The notes beneath the pieces are model-generated. The model was given only the letters and a program-made list of their open reading frames with translations, was not told the origin of the DNA and made no database searches. A stretch of DNA of 64,000 nt from Karalla daura. Taxonomy: Eukaryota > Chordata > Actinopteri > Chaetodontiformes > Leiognathidae. Location of the stretch: contig CM055198.1 in the NCBI GenBank assembly GCA_029224185.1, positions 9,360,016 through 9,424,015 on the forward strand, in the 5' to 3' direction. Positions 1 through 16,458 of the stretch are shown here, piece after piece; the stretch's first letter is position 1; every line of letters begins with the position of its first letter. The translations under genes and the position numbers were made by a program.

Positions 1-4211
<4,211 letters not shown>

Positions 4212-4255
4212 GAGCCCCCGAGGAGTAGACGGACGCAGGCCGCCGGCCGGCTGGA

Positions 4256-4276
4256 GGGGGGGGGGGGGGGGGGGGG
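4256..4276 (+). repeat. G21 homopolymer in transporter 3' UTR
   Basis: A run of 21 G, 45 bases after the stop codon, within the predicted 3' UTR. Confidence 0.95.
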
Positions 4277-4451
4277 TTCGTGGCCTCTACCGCTCGTCTT
4301 TGATCACCCGCTGGGTTGTCCGCTATTGTTGATTTACTCACAACAGAGTCATAACTAGCATCTACTTTATGGCACCAGCACGGGAGTCCGCTGCAGCACT
4401 TTGAAAGTCTGATTCTGCAGCCGTCCGCTTTCCTCTTTCATTTAACGCGGC

Positions 4452-4457
4452 AATAAA
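4452..4457 (+). other. AATAAA polyadenylation signal of the transporter gene
   Basis: First canonical AATAAA after the stop codon, about 240 bases downstream. A GT/T-rich stretch (TCTGTCCGTCCCTTTCTGTG) follows, as expected of a downstream element. The assignment is inferred from position. Confidence 0.6.
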
Positions 4458-5236
4458 CTGAAAAAAGCTTCGATTTTCCTCCGATTGAATGAGGTTAAAG
4501 TACCCCTCTGTCCGTCCCTTTCTGTGCAGGGGAGTCTCATGACTGACGTCATTTTCTCGTTATGAGAGCTGTTATTTTTGATAAATTCCTCCCTTGGGAT
4601 TTTGTGATTTTTGTTTTTGATAGAATTACTAAACTTCTTCGCCGTCGGGAAACGTCCACGCCCAGAGGTGGAAGCTCAAGTCCAGATGTGTTTTCACGAA
4701 ACCAAACATTATGGGAGAATGAAGTGCCTGTTATACTGTATACAATTGTAGCAGGGTAAACACTGCCATAGAGGTTTGCAGCACGACACCAGGGTGCGGG
4801 CTATGAGATTTAAGTTTTCCTTTTTTTATTTTATTTTTCAGCAAATTGAAAATCTCTCAATCGCTCAAAATCTGAGCGTCATAGAACACGGTGTGTGAGC
4901 ACAGTAACAGGCGAACCAGCAGTGATGTATGTCATTAAGTGGACAGTACGCAGACAGCTGCAGGCTCCTGCTATAATGTGCTTGTTTCTGTACAAAAATG
5001 TTGTGTTTATCTGCTTTCGTGGTCCAAGCGCCGCATACTCCAACAGAAAAAACGTTGTTTGTGCCTTTTCGAACTTAAACCGTCTTAATACAAATGCACT
5101 GTATACCCATCTCCTAGCTAAATTAGCTTTCGCGTTCCTTTTATTAAACAATGTGCAGTTATTTATTAAGTTCACTGTGTTTCTTAGAAATTGTAGTCTG
5201 CCCACAAAGGCACAATGTTGGAGGCAGAGATTCTTA

Positions 5237-5490
5237 GTACTTTCAGCAGTGAGCTTCTTTTGAGACACGATGCCCAAGGACATTTATTAGAGAACGCAAC
5301 AAGACTCGAAATCTAAGGTTTTCTTATTCAAGAGGAGTCTGGTTTATTTCTGACGCCTCAGCTCCGTTTATTGTTGTTACGTAGTAACGCACAAAAATCG
5401 ACGAGAGCCAAGGAGAGCAAGAGCAGAACAAAAACCTGTCTCCAAAGAGACGGATGAAGGACATTCGGATCATCAGCAATAAACCCACCA
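5237..5490 (+). repeat. Dispersed repeat, copy 1
   Basis: Shares ordered blocks with 8504-8750 in the same orientation: GAGCTTCTTYTGAGACA, then CTCAGCTCYGTTATTGTTGT followed by A-C-RTAGTAAC, then a CTGTCTC..AGAGACRGATGAAGGAC block. Spacing between blocks differs. No coding potential or terminal repeats seen. Confidence 0.6.
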
Positions 5491-6594
5491 GCTCATCCGA
5501 CTGTCAGACCTTACATAGAATGAACTGTAGGCGCTACTGTCAGTTTCTCAACTGGTCTTCCACGTAACCACATTCCTGTTCTCGCTGAGATCTGCAGGTT
5601 CATCTACCTCATCAAACCGTGGACTTGGTTCATTCCTTGCGCGGAGAGCTGGCTCGTAACTGGAGCGACCGGGCCTCGTGCGTGGAGACCGTCTGCCTCA
5701 GCGTGGCGGGGAAATGAATCGAGCTCACGCCGCGTCTCAAAATGTGAACTTCCACGTCGTCGCATCTGTTTCAGAACATTAAAAGAGACATAATTGTTAT
5801 TGTGAGTGGATCTGTCAAACGTGACTGATTCTCAGCTGATGTGGAGCTATTTAGAGGTCCTGAGTTGAAGTTCAAGAAATACACATTTCTTAACAAATAG
5901 AAACAACAAGGGTAGAAACGTTTCATGATGTTAAGCATTTGCCAATTATTTTTATATTGCGTCTTTTTCAACCTTGCACAAAAAGTACCTGTTGTATATA
6001 TTGCTACTGTAGTACATGTGATATTTTGGTATTTAAGACTGTTTTGCCAGTTCTGTATTGCCAAGACGTATTTAATACTCTATAATATAAATTTAACTGT
6101 ACTTGACCAGTCTCAGTGACATTCCCAGCTCTACACCAGGATTTCCCTGTCTCCTGGTATTACTTGTACAATAATAACTACGTATAATGTTAAACACTTC
6201 AATAAACTGCAATAAACAACCCAGATGTTTATTTTTGTTATTTTGATGAGCAGGAAAATAGATATTGGGGTAAAATGATTGATTATTGCTCACTAACTTT
6301 CTAACTTTCAAAGCTATCTGTCCTCTGTTTTTTTCTGAAACAGGCATTTTTTGGAGTAAAATGCCAATAAAAAGCATTTTATTGATTTGATTTAATTTTA
6401 AGAAGCCTTATAGGTTTTTTTTTTTTTTTAATGTACATTCTGGTGGGGATTAACCTAGGGTCAGATTATGAATGCGGCTTCTGTCATGTCATTACGCCAT
6501 TAGGCTACATTTTCTCTGGTTTCACATTTTTACACATGCATGAAATTGCACTGAACCATAACGCTTATTGAACTTGCAGATATCATCTGACTCA

Positions 6595-6785
6595 GCCACA
6601 CACTGGCTCAGTGGTTAGTGCTGTGGAGTCACTGGAAGGAAGTTGAACTGGAGAGACATAGATGTGATCTGAGACTGTTGGGTGTGTGTGTGTGAGATGG
6701 ACTGGTGACCTGTCCAGGGTGTATTATATAACCTGGAGGTGGGCATGGTGTGTTGGGCACAAATTGGATAAGATAATGGATGCAT
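6595..6785 (+). repeat. SINE-like repeat, decayed copy
   Basis: Contains GGCTCAGTGGTTAGTGCTGT near its start, GGACTGGTGACCTGTCCAGG in the middle and a GGATAAGATAATGGATGCAT end. These are the ordered parts of the repeat family also present near 48.2, 51.6, 52.4 and 54.5 kb. Confidence 0.65.
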
Positions 6786-7750
6786 ATATATTTCACATTT
6801 TAGCTTTTTTTAAGCTCTGGAATAATCGTAGGGATGCTTGTACATATAACTCATGCTGAATTGCATAGTTTTGGCGGTTTAAATGTGAGATTGATTTACA
6901 CCCTAATAATTCAGAGACACTAATCTACAGTTATGCTTGGGTCTTGGAGCTTGTAATCACAGTTGCATGAGTCAGAGCTGCAGTGATTTGAAGCCTGTCT
7001 CCAGAGCCGGAGCTGTTTACACACTGGTTTGTTCACCATCTCGAGATATTATCTCAGGATTACAACAAGTCCTTGTGAGGGGAGGAGAGGAGAGGGGAGG
7101 AGAGAGGAGGGGACGAGAGGGGAGGGGACCTACAGCTCTCCACCCTCTCCCTCTCTCTCTAGTGCAGAGCTGCCTTTTGATCGAGCTCTCCGGCGACCAA
7201 TTGATAAAAAATGTGTCTGTGAGAGGGAGGGAATAGGGAAATTTATGATTTGGGGAGGAGGGACTTCCTCCAGCGCCGCTGCAGTCGGATGGCAGGCAGC
7301 TGCGGGGCTGACACGTAACTGAAGTTAAAGGTGCTATGGAGGCCTCGTCGGGGACTTGAGGATATTTTCTCCCACACTTTTTCCCCTCTCCCATGAATTG
7401 CGTCCCAGACGTGGAACTGTTGGTTTTGACGTGCCTTCTTTAGTTTTTCTTCTTCTTCTCATTCTCCCCCCTCCTCCTCCTCCTCCTCCCCCTCCACCGT
7501 CTCCTGCAGCAGCAACTTTTTTTTCTGTATCAAGTCGAGTGAAAATCAGAGCGCTGGCTTTGAAGTGGCGACAGTCAAGTTAGTGGAGAGGAACAATGTC
7601 TGCGTCGAGCAGCGTCGGAGCCTGACTTTTCAGTCTCGGCTTTTCCCCTTTTTTTTCTTCTTTTTTTTTTTGGTTAAAGTTGTGGTCTGAGAGTTTCCAG
7701 AGACGGCTCTGAGTGGGCCGTCCGTCGGGGAGGGCTGCGGGTCTGCGACC

Positions 7751-10700
7751 ATGGGAAACGGGGTGTGCTCCCGCAGGCAGCGCAGGATCTTCCAGTGTCT
7801 GCTGCTGGTCACCGTGGTCTGCGGGGTGATGTACGGAGGCATGATCTCCTACGAGATGCACAGGCAGCTCAAGAGGACCGAGTCCATGGCTCTCAAGTAC
7901 CAGCAGCACCAGGAGTCCCTGTCGGCGCAGCTCCAAGGTAAACACCGTGACAGAGGTGCTGCACATGGGGTGGAGGGGGTGGTGGTTGTGGGTGGGTGAG
8001 AGTCCCCTCTGTCACCGGGATCCCCACTACTTCTACGTGCACCCAATACTCATGTATTGACGCACCTGGCTGCATTCCCTATCGGGACTTACAGCGTAGT
8101 TTTTACGCTCTGGTCTAATCACGTGGTCGTTTTCGCAGCAATACACACTTCTAGTACTTTGTGGATACAACTGCGGTTTTGACCACTACTGTACTCCCTC
8201 AACTGTTGCTACCTCTCACAACCTGGAGTCTGGAACTTTCTTTCGCCAGTTCACGTAGTTCACGCCAGCGAAGAAGGGCATTCTTGCCTATTGCGTTGTA
8301 AAAAAAAAAAGAGAGAAAAAAGAAAAAAAAGTTAATTTTCATACTTGTGTTGCTGTAACCTGGAACCTGACTTTGCCAAAGGGAACTTCCCAGAGGTATT
8401 TAATGCAGGCTCTATCTGGCTGTCTATCTATCTGATTTATTTAGGTCACCAGTAGTCGTGGCAAAGTCTCGTGGCAAAACCTTTCGAGCTAGAGACGTTT
8501 ATTATTCTTAAGAACGAGCTTCTTCTGAGACAAACTCAGAAAAAAAGGGCCTCTATTGGAGAAAATGTTAATGTCATGTTATGGAGGACTGAGAGTAGTC
8601 AAAATGAAACGTTTGCCCTTTTGAAAAGGGGACAGATTCATTTTCTATTACATCTCAGCTCTGTTATTGTTGTAACATAGTAACACACATACACACACAC
8701 ACAAACTTGTCTCGCTGAAGAGACAGATGAAGGACTTTTAGAACATTAGAAAAAGACTCAATTTAATTTCTCACAAAGTATAGCAGCTCAGTTCAAGTCA
8801 GCGCCTCAAAAAGTGTCCATTCTTGTCATTTTAGCTGACGTGTTGAGGGCTTGTTTTTTTGTTTTGAAAATGCATGCATTTGAGAGCTCTTTTTGTGCCA
8901 AATGTAAGAATGACTTGGAGACAGACCTGGAGAAACCTGTGTTTCAGCCACCTGGATTGTCTGCCTGCCCGCCCCTTTTAAACATGCCCTGTCCAGCTGC
9001 TCAGGTAGACGGTGCAGGTCTGAATGCTTTGTTAGGCCAAACACTCTTGTTCTACGAGAAGTGCTGTTTAGTGTTCTGCACCTGTTCCATGAAAATAATC
9101 TGGACCAGGACGATCGTACCTGAACAGCAACAACGATGCCAGCGGCAATAAGACCGATAGGATCCGTGCATGACAGCCTGAACAGTGATTCAGGGTGTGA
9201 AAGTGTATAAGAAAATGAGCCACTTTCTTGTGTGTGTGTGTGCACACCACCTGGATTGTAACTACACCACACAGCTAAGCAGAGCCTGTCTTTAACCCCT
9301 GACCTTGGTAGCTCTCTAATCTCGTTTCAGGCCAGGTTGTAGTCTGAGGAGATTGGGCTTTAAGGGTCAGCAGAGTTCACTCTGTCTTGCTTTTACATCG
9401 GCCACTGGCCACTTCACATTGGTAAGACCGGTGTGGGACTGTGCACTTCCTGCTTTGCAGCTGACAAGACGTTATCTGTGTTTCGCTCCCTCCCTCACTC
9501 TCTCTCTCTCTCAACACACACACACACACGCACACACACACATGCATACAGACACGCCTACATGAGGCATGGCCGGGTGTAGTTGTTGCTGTGTCCCCGG
9601 GCTCATGTCGGCCGCATGCAGCACAGTAGTTTACTTTAAAGTGCCCGGGTCATTCAGAACATCTGCTGGCGCGAGCCACAGCTGGAGGAGCAGATGAGGA
9701 GGAGCAGAGCAGAGTCACCTTGGTGTTTAGAGGGAGTTTGTGAAGCGTACTGTAACACAGACTGCCCGGTGGTGTACCACTGGTGCACATCGGCCCCGGC
9801 CCCTCTAGGAACAACACCCGATACGGCCACAGAATTTAAAAGTCTTTGAGCAGTGAGAACCTGAGATGTAAGAGGCTCCGTTTTACGCTTTGTGCGCTCA
9901 GGTATTGTTGACGCAAACAAACGTCCCGATTTGCAACATAAAACACTGTCAGAGAGACTGCTCAGAAAGAGCATGGGCGACTGGTACCGGGGCCTTTGGG
10001 CACTGACACGGGATAGTCGAAGCAGATCACTGAACTGGTTGAACTGCTCTCAGTCAAAGCTAATACTTGTTTAAAGGATATGCTGTCTTTTAAACAGTAT
10101 ATCCTGTGAGGTACGTTCTAGCCCTTGTCCAGCTTTTATGTTATTATTACTACAATGCAGGGGAGACAGTTTACTGTACAGCACACATTGTGCTTTCACA
10201 GTGTTACAACTTGCTCTCCACAACGCGTAAGTACAGCCTCATTGTAAAGATGTCACTGTCGGGAAAGATTGTGACTAATAACTGCAACCTACACACATCA
10301 ACAAATGCATGCTTATCTGTGGCCTTTATTGCTGTGGGGAAATAGTGACACACTGCATTGTGTCTCTGTGCCGTGCCGGCAATAAGTTATTATTAAAACC
10401 CTCAAGGAACCAGCCCGTCTCGCCTGTCCTACTGTGACCTTACCGATTCACTCCCTCCACGTAAACACTCTTAAACACACGCTGCCCAGCTTACAGGATG
10501 TGAGGTTTTGGGTCACGGTATGATGAGTGTAGAATGAACAGCTGGGCGTAGGATCCGCTCCTCCCGGGCTCCATCTCTTTGGAACGAGCTCTGCGCCCAC
10601 ATCAGGGAGTCAGACAGTGAGTCCCGCTTTTAGACTCAGGACCTGTTCATTTCATGTGGCCTTTGATCCGCCTTACCCGCGCCCCAGCTCCCTGCGCTCC

Positions 10701-12331
10701 TGCAGACCTACCATGGAGTGTGTCTGAGCTCCACCGACACCGAGGTGCGACACGGTCTTGGGTGTCCACCTCGGACCATTGTCGGCTGCTGACCCACATT
10801 TAACAGTATCAAGTAAACTGCTTTAAGTCTGGCAGCTTTGGCTCAATGCAGGCTGTCCCCGGGCTCAGCACCCTTTGTGTTTGTATCAGGTTCCTCGTTT
10901 ACAAACGACTCCTAATTTTTCTTCAATCTTCAAGTATCTGTAAGCGGAAAAAGCATTATGAAGGCTTGAATGCCATAGGTATTGTTTAACCATATATGCA
11001 TCTTTCGGCTCGTGGGCCACACCCTGGTTTTTATTGTTAAGCGATGGCTCATTCAGCCAATCACAAGGCCCCCGGGCCATCCGATACTCACGGCTGACTG
11101 TTGTTTGCTGTTTTTTTTTTGTGTGTCCTATATTTAGAGGTGGGCCATAGCCCGGGGGGATGTGAGCCAACCGTATTGATTCGCTCTTGCCCACTTTAAC
11201 CACAGGCTGGCAGTTTGTCTGTCATTTAAAGGGATCAACTGGCACTTTGTGGTGGTAGACAAATGTGTCCCAGTGATTTAACAGCCGCGCGGCCCCCTCG
11301 CACGGCCACAGGCGCAGCAGGGTTTCTGTGTCCTGTGCAAAACATTAATTAAATGGAGCGATTGCACCCGTCTCTAAGTGGGTGCTGCTCCGCTTGTTTT
11401 TTGTTTTTTTTTTACATCACCAACACCATTGTCGCCTGCTGGTAATTGTGACGAGCACTGCCATGTCAACAGATGGGACGGTTTGTTTTTGCCACGGGAT
11501 AAAAGAGAATCAATTTGTTTTTTGTTTGGCTTTTTGTAGTTTGAGATGGGCTATTTTTGGATTTAACAGACTAGAATGAAGGATTTTTGTATTTTCCTGG
11601 TGTAATGAAGGAGGATGTCAGATGAAAATAAAGCAAACAAACAAAAGAAAACTGTCAGCAGCCTGCGAAGAACAAAATGTTCCTGAAAAGCAAAAGCACT
11701 CGTTATTTTAGCTCCTTCTAGTTTAACAAAATTGTTCCCGACCCTTAAATGTCCATGTCTCTCTGACCTTCCACCTCCATCCAAAAGCCTATGATTTGGT
11801 TGTTGGGAGAGTGACTTTCTCTCTGTTTCCCAGCTTTACTGAGTTCATATTTCAGATTAAAAAAAGAGAAAAAACAACAGAAGTCATCTGAGCTGTGACA
11901 GCTCACACCACCCACTCCACCTTAAATGCTGAAAATAATCACAGACTTTGGTCTAATTCAATCCACCAGCAAGGCCTTTTGCCGGGTGCAAAGGAAGCCG
12001 CGTGGGGGCGATGAGGTAGAGAGAAAGCCACAGGCTCCAACCATGAGAGGTAAAAGTCTGAAAGCTGCAATCTGTTTCGGTGGCAGCCTCGAACGCGTTG
12101 CCTGCTTCTGCGAGAGAAAGCTAAAAATAAGCGCAACTGAAATAAAGCCACACAAATAGGAGAAAGCCAAGAGCAGAACTGTGCCATGCTGTGTGTTATC
12201 TCATAGAGGTGTTCTGTTCGCTTTCTGATCGGCCAGGTTATATGGGTGCACACGGAGTGCACATGCAACACTTTATGCTTTAATAGGCCTCAGATCCGGA
12301 TTGAATCAGCTTCCGGGCTGAACGTATCTCA

Positions 12332-12396
<65 letters not shown>

Positions 12397-12745
12397 CACA
12401 CAAGCGTGGGAGTGTGAACACACGCACGGCCGCTCTTCAAACAAAGTCTTGACGTCCCAAGTTCCCTGTGATCGATAGGACTCATGTGACCTACTCCAAC
12501 TAATCCTAATGTCCTCCCCTCATCCAAACCAGGGGGCCGGTGAAGGTCACCCGCTTGTCCCCGCTCCGCCAATGCACTCTTTGAGGAGGAGGAGGAGGAG
12601 GGGGGGGGGTGTTTCACCGGTCTTCGGGGAGCCCTCAGACAACAAATGTTCACTGTCATGCTCGTCGGCGCATGAAGCAGATAAGGGTTGGTGTGAAAAA
12701 AAGCCCCCGGGGAGTTTGCGTTTGTTTCCAGGTCTGGCGGAGCGT

Positions 12746-12782
<37 letters not shown>

Positions 12783-15700
12783 ATGGATGATGGTGATGTT
12801 TGCGGCTCAACGTCTGTGGAGGTGTTTGGTTCAGCTGTGGTGAAGGGTTTGGGCCGACTCCCGGCCTCGTTTTAGAGTTACTGCGTGTGTGTTGTCTCAA
12901 AAATAAAAGCAAGAAAGTCGGAATGAGCGCAAGCCGGTGAATTTCGTTTTGGCCGTAATGCTATGCTGTTATGCTAAGCTATGGAGTTTAGGGAGCGAGC
13001 TGAGCGTCTGCGTGAAATGCCCATATAAGCAGAGACTTTGCCTCACGGCACTGTGTGGCCTTTAATGATTCAAACCCGTATTCAAATGACTTTCTCAGAC
13101 TGTAGTGTCTTTGTGGCCGGTGGCCTGCCTGTCCACGCTGTCCCCCAGAGAGAGGGTGTTTACGGAGCGGCCCCGGCCTGAGCTCAGAGCTCAGAGCGAG
13201 CAGCATGGCCTCATCTTTGGCACCGCGCTCGCCACTGAGAGGGCACCGGGCTCCAGGAAGCAGCGTGAAACCTCCATGATCTCATGGAGCTCCACATCAG
13301 TCTGACACAGCCCGCAGAGGTGTGGAGATGTGCAAGAAGGAGAAGAGGAGTTTGTCGGCTCCAGGCGTGTTGGATTTTGTCCATTCAAGCAGATCTTAAA
13401 CCCTAAAGTTACTTTGTTTTAGTCAGCTGTTTTATATGACATATGAGTTTTAGGAAGTTAGCTAATTGCATGGCTTAGGTTTCAGGTCAGCGGGTGTTAA
13501 TAGCTAACTGATTAAACTCTTATAGGTGACAGTGACTTGTCTTTCACAATCATTGTTCCAAAGTACTTCTCAGACGTTTGTGTAGGTGGGTTTTCTCCAC
13601 ACGCTCTACCTTCCTTTCACAGTTCAAAAACAAGCATCAAGGCTCGATCGGAGACTCTACAGTGTCCCTAGGTATGAGTGTGACAGTGAATAGTGTGTCT
13701 GTGTGTGTGTGTGAACTGTGTTGGGCTGGAGACCTGTCCATTGTGTATTCCCAGCCTTCAGCCTATATGCACAACACTGTGTATGTGTACACAGCTGGTC
13801 AGGTAATGGTAGACGGTAACATGACGCTGATTATCTAAACAAATGCAGATTTGATAACCAAATTCGTGGCCGGAGCAGAATAAACACAGGGATTACTCTG
13901 CCACAGCAGCTAGCAGTGGCACCAGTATCTTGTTTGATCTGCACAAGTTTTCTGGGCCAGTGACAAGCATCTCTACTTCTCATATTCATTCAAATCGGGT
14001 CTTTCGCGATCCCCGCTCCAGATTTACATCGGTACCCCCCCCCCCCCCCCCACCACTCTCTCTTTCAAAAACATCCCGAGCCGCCGGCTTCGAAAGCTTC
14101 TGCGGAAACTCTCTTTTGTGGGTCTGAAGATGCTCAAGGACGCCCCGGCCGCGCCACGAGGCGTTCACGGGCCGTTCCGTCGACCTCCGTGGAAGTGTCG
14201 CCACAGCGGCGGCCATGTCGTAAGCGGCGGGCAAAACCGCGCTAGCGCAATTTGCGAAAAGGGGAAGGACTTCATCAGTGCCGAGGCGGCCCGCTTGCAC
14301 AAGGATGGAAGCGGTAGTGCTGGAACAAAGCCGTAATAGTGAAACAAAGCGGTACATTTCAAGCAGAAACACACGGCCGGGCCGGTAGTCATGGTTCCCG
14401 ACAACACCTCAGCGCCATTTGAGAGTCCCACCAAGAGCAGCTTCCATTATTTTGCGCTCGTCAAGACTATTACCATTATTATTATTGTTATTAATGTTGC
14501 GGCAGTTATTCAAGGCCGTTTTCCTTCCGTGAGAGAAAAGCCGGAGAAAGGCTTTCAGACCTTAAAGCAGTGGTGTGTCCAGAGTGGAGGTGGGGTGGGC
14601 GGTTGTAGCCCTCATTAAAGGCAGCTGGTGAGCCTCCCCCGTGCCCACCGGGTCCGCTGACTAATAAGAGCGCGTGGGGGTGGAGGGCCGAAGCTCCCGA
14701 CATGAAACGGCCGTCACGAGGCCGAGGCGGAGGCCGCGTCCCCGCCGGGGACTTGCCGCCGCCTCGGGCCGAAGCGTTGAGATCAATCGGCCTCAAAGTC
14801 GGGAGGTGGACGAGCTTCCACGGACCCTGGGAGCGGAGAAGGGAGGGGTGACGCCCCAGCTTTTGTCCAGTCCAACGGGCAGCAGGCCATTCGTTTCCTG
14901 TGACCTCAGCGTTTGTCCTTTATTAGTCTAGGTAACCATTAGTTACCGAAGAAAGCCTGAACGCCACGTCTTTCACGTTTTCCGCTTCCTGCCCCTTTAT
15001 CCCGGCCACCTCCACCATGGAGTCCGTGTCTTTTTTTCCCCTCTTTTTTTGTGCTTTTTCTCACTTTTGTGCTCGGAGATCGGGTGGCTCCGTATCACAG
15101 TCCGCATTCACGGACCTAGGTGATCCGGCGGACTGGCACAGAGGGGCAGTGTTCGCAGCGGTAACACAAGGCTTTGTCCCACACTGAGGCGCAGCCACGG
15201 AGACAGCCCCGGGACCTGTGAGACGTGCGCCCGAACAGGGGACGCAAGTGTAAGATGTAGCCGCGCCTGTGGGTTGTGTTTCTCGGAGCCCTCTGGAGGT
15301 CTGCGGCCCATTCCGAATTCATTTCCTCTTTGTTTTTCACATTCTCTCATTTTCCACAGTTGCTCGTTTTTTCACTTATTCCTCTCCTCCTCGGGTTTCT
15401 CATCCTCGTGCAGTGATTCGATGACTGTGTATCTTGCAGCGCGTCCCGGAATCTGTTGAGTTGGCTCCCAGGAGGAGGAAGAGCCACATCATCACATAGC
15501 CCGCCTAGACACCCCCCCCCCCCTCCCCCTGCCCTACCCCTGCCCTACCCCCAATCAAAACCGAGAGCAGCGGTGGAGGGAGAGACGGCTTCTCGTTCAC
15601 AGTCCAGGTTCCGTTTGTTTGTTGTTTTTAACGGGGCCTGAGTCAGACGCTGGCGCGCAACCACAACAAGACGGGGGCGGGTGCCAGACCGCAGCGTGCG

Positions 15701-16394
15701 CTTGAACTCTTGAAAGTTGCTCCTGCTTATCGTCGTGTTTGCCCGCTGAGGTAATGCGGCTCCCAAACGAATGGACTGAGGTCAGGGAGAGGCGGCGTTC
15801 GTCTCGTTGACACGAGTCCCGATGACTGCCGCTTACCAGAAATGGCACAACGGCCGTAAAGGAAGGGAGAGCGGCGGCGCTCGTAAAGGCTGAATGACCC
15901 TGGATATACTGCGGCCCGGACGGCGGCACGCCGTCACAGCACCCACCGCTTGCATTGTGACAGTGTGAGTGAACAGAGAGGCGACCTTCGGTCCTTTTTC
16001 AGAATGCACGGTTATTGCATTTATGGAGCTGCATCGGGCAGAGTCGGCCTCGAGTAAAGAAAGTAGCTGAGATCAGAGGTGTTTCCTTACTTGAGTAGAA
16101 CTTGAGGTTACCCATATTTGACCAGAGCAATTATTTGTCAACCTCCGTAGTACATAGTCACACAATCATCTGTACTTTCCACTCCTTCCGTCTCTAAATG
16201 TGAGGAGTAGAAGCAAAGCAGACGCACGTGTACTCGTTTCTAAATAGTTTTTGTTTTTTTAATGAATCATTTGTCTACAGAGGCTACTGATAACATGCTT
16301 CTATGGCATGAAGTTTTACACATTTGCAATACTTATAGGCAACTAGTCATCATATCTTCAGCTCTGTCAATAATTATATATATATATATATACA

Positions 16395-16458
<64 letters not shown>

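Larger units (their letters stand above)
4458..7750. other. Intergenic region between transporter and golim4, including golim4 5' UTR
   Basis: No coding region was recognised. It holds a dispersed-repeat copy near 5237-5490, an AT-rich stretch at 5780-6420 with several AATAAA words, a decayed SINE-like copy at about 6595-6785, and a purine-only G/A tract at 7078-7128. The last few hundred bases before 7751 are the likely golim4 promoter and 5' UTR. They contain a CCTCC-rich stretch (7466-7505) and T-rich runs, and I could not place a start site. Confidence 0.6.
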
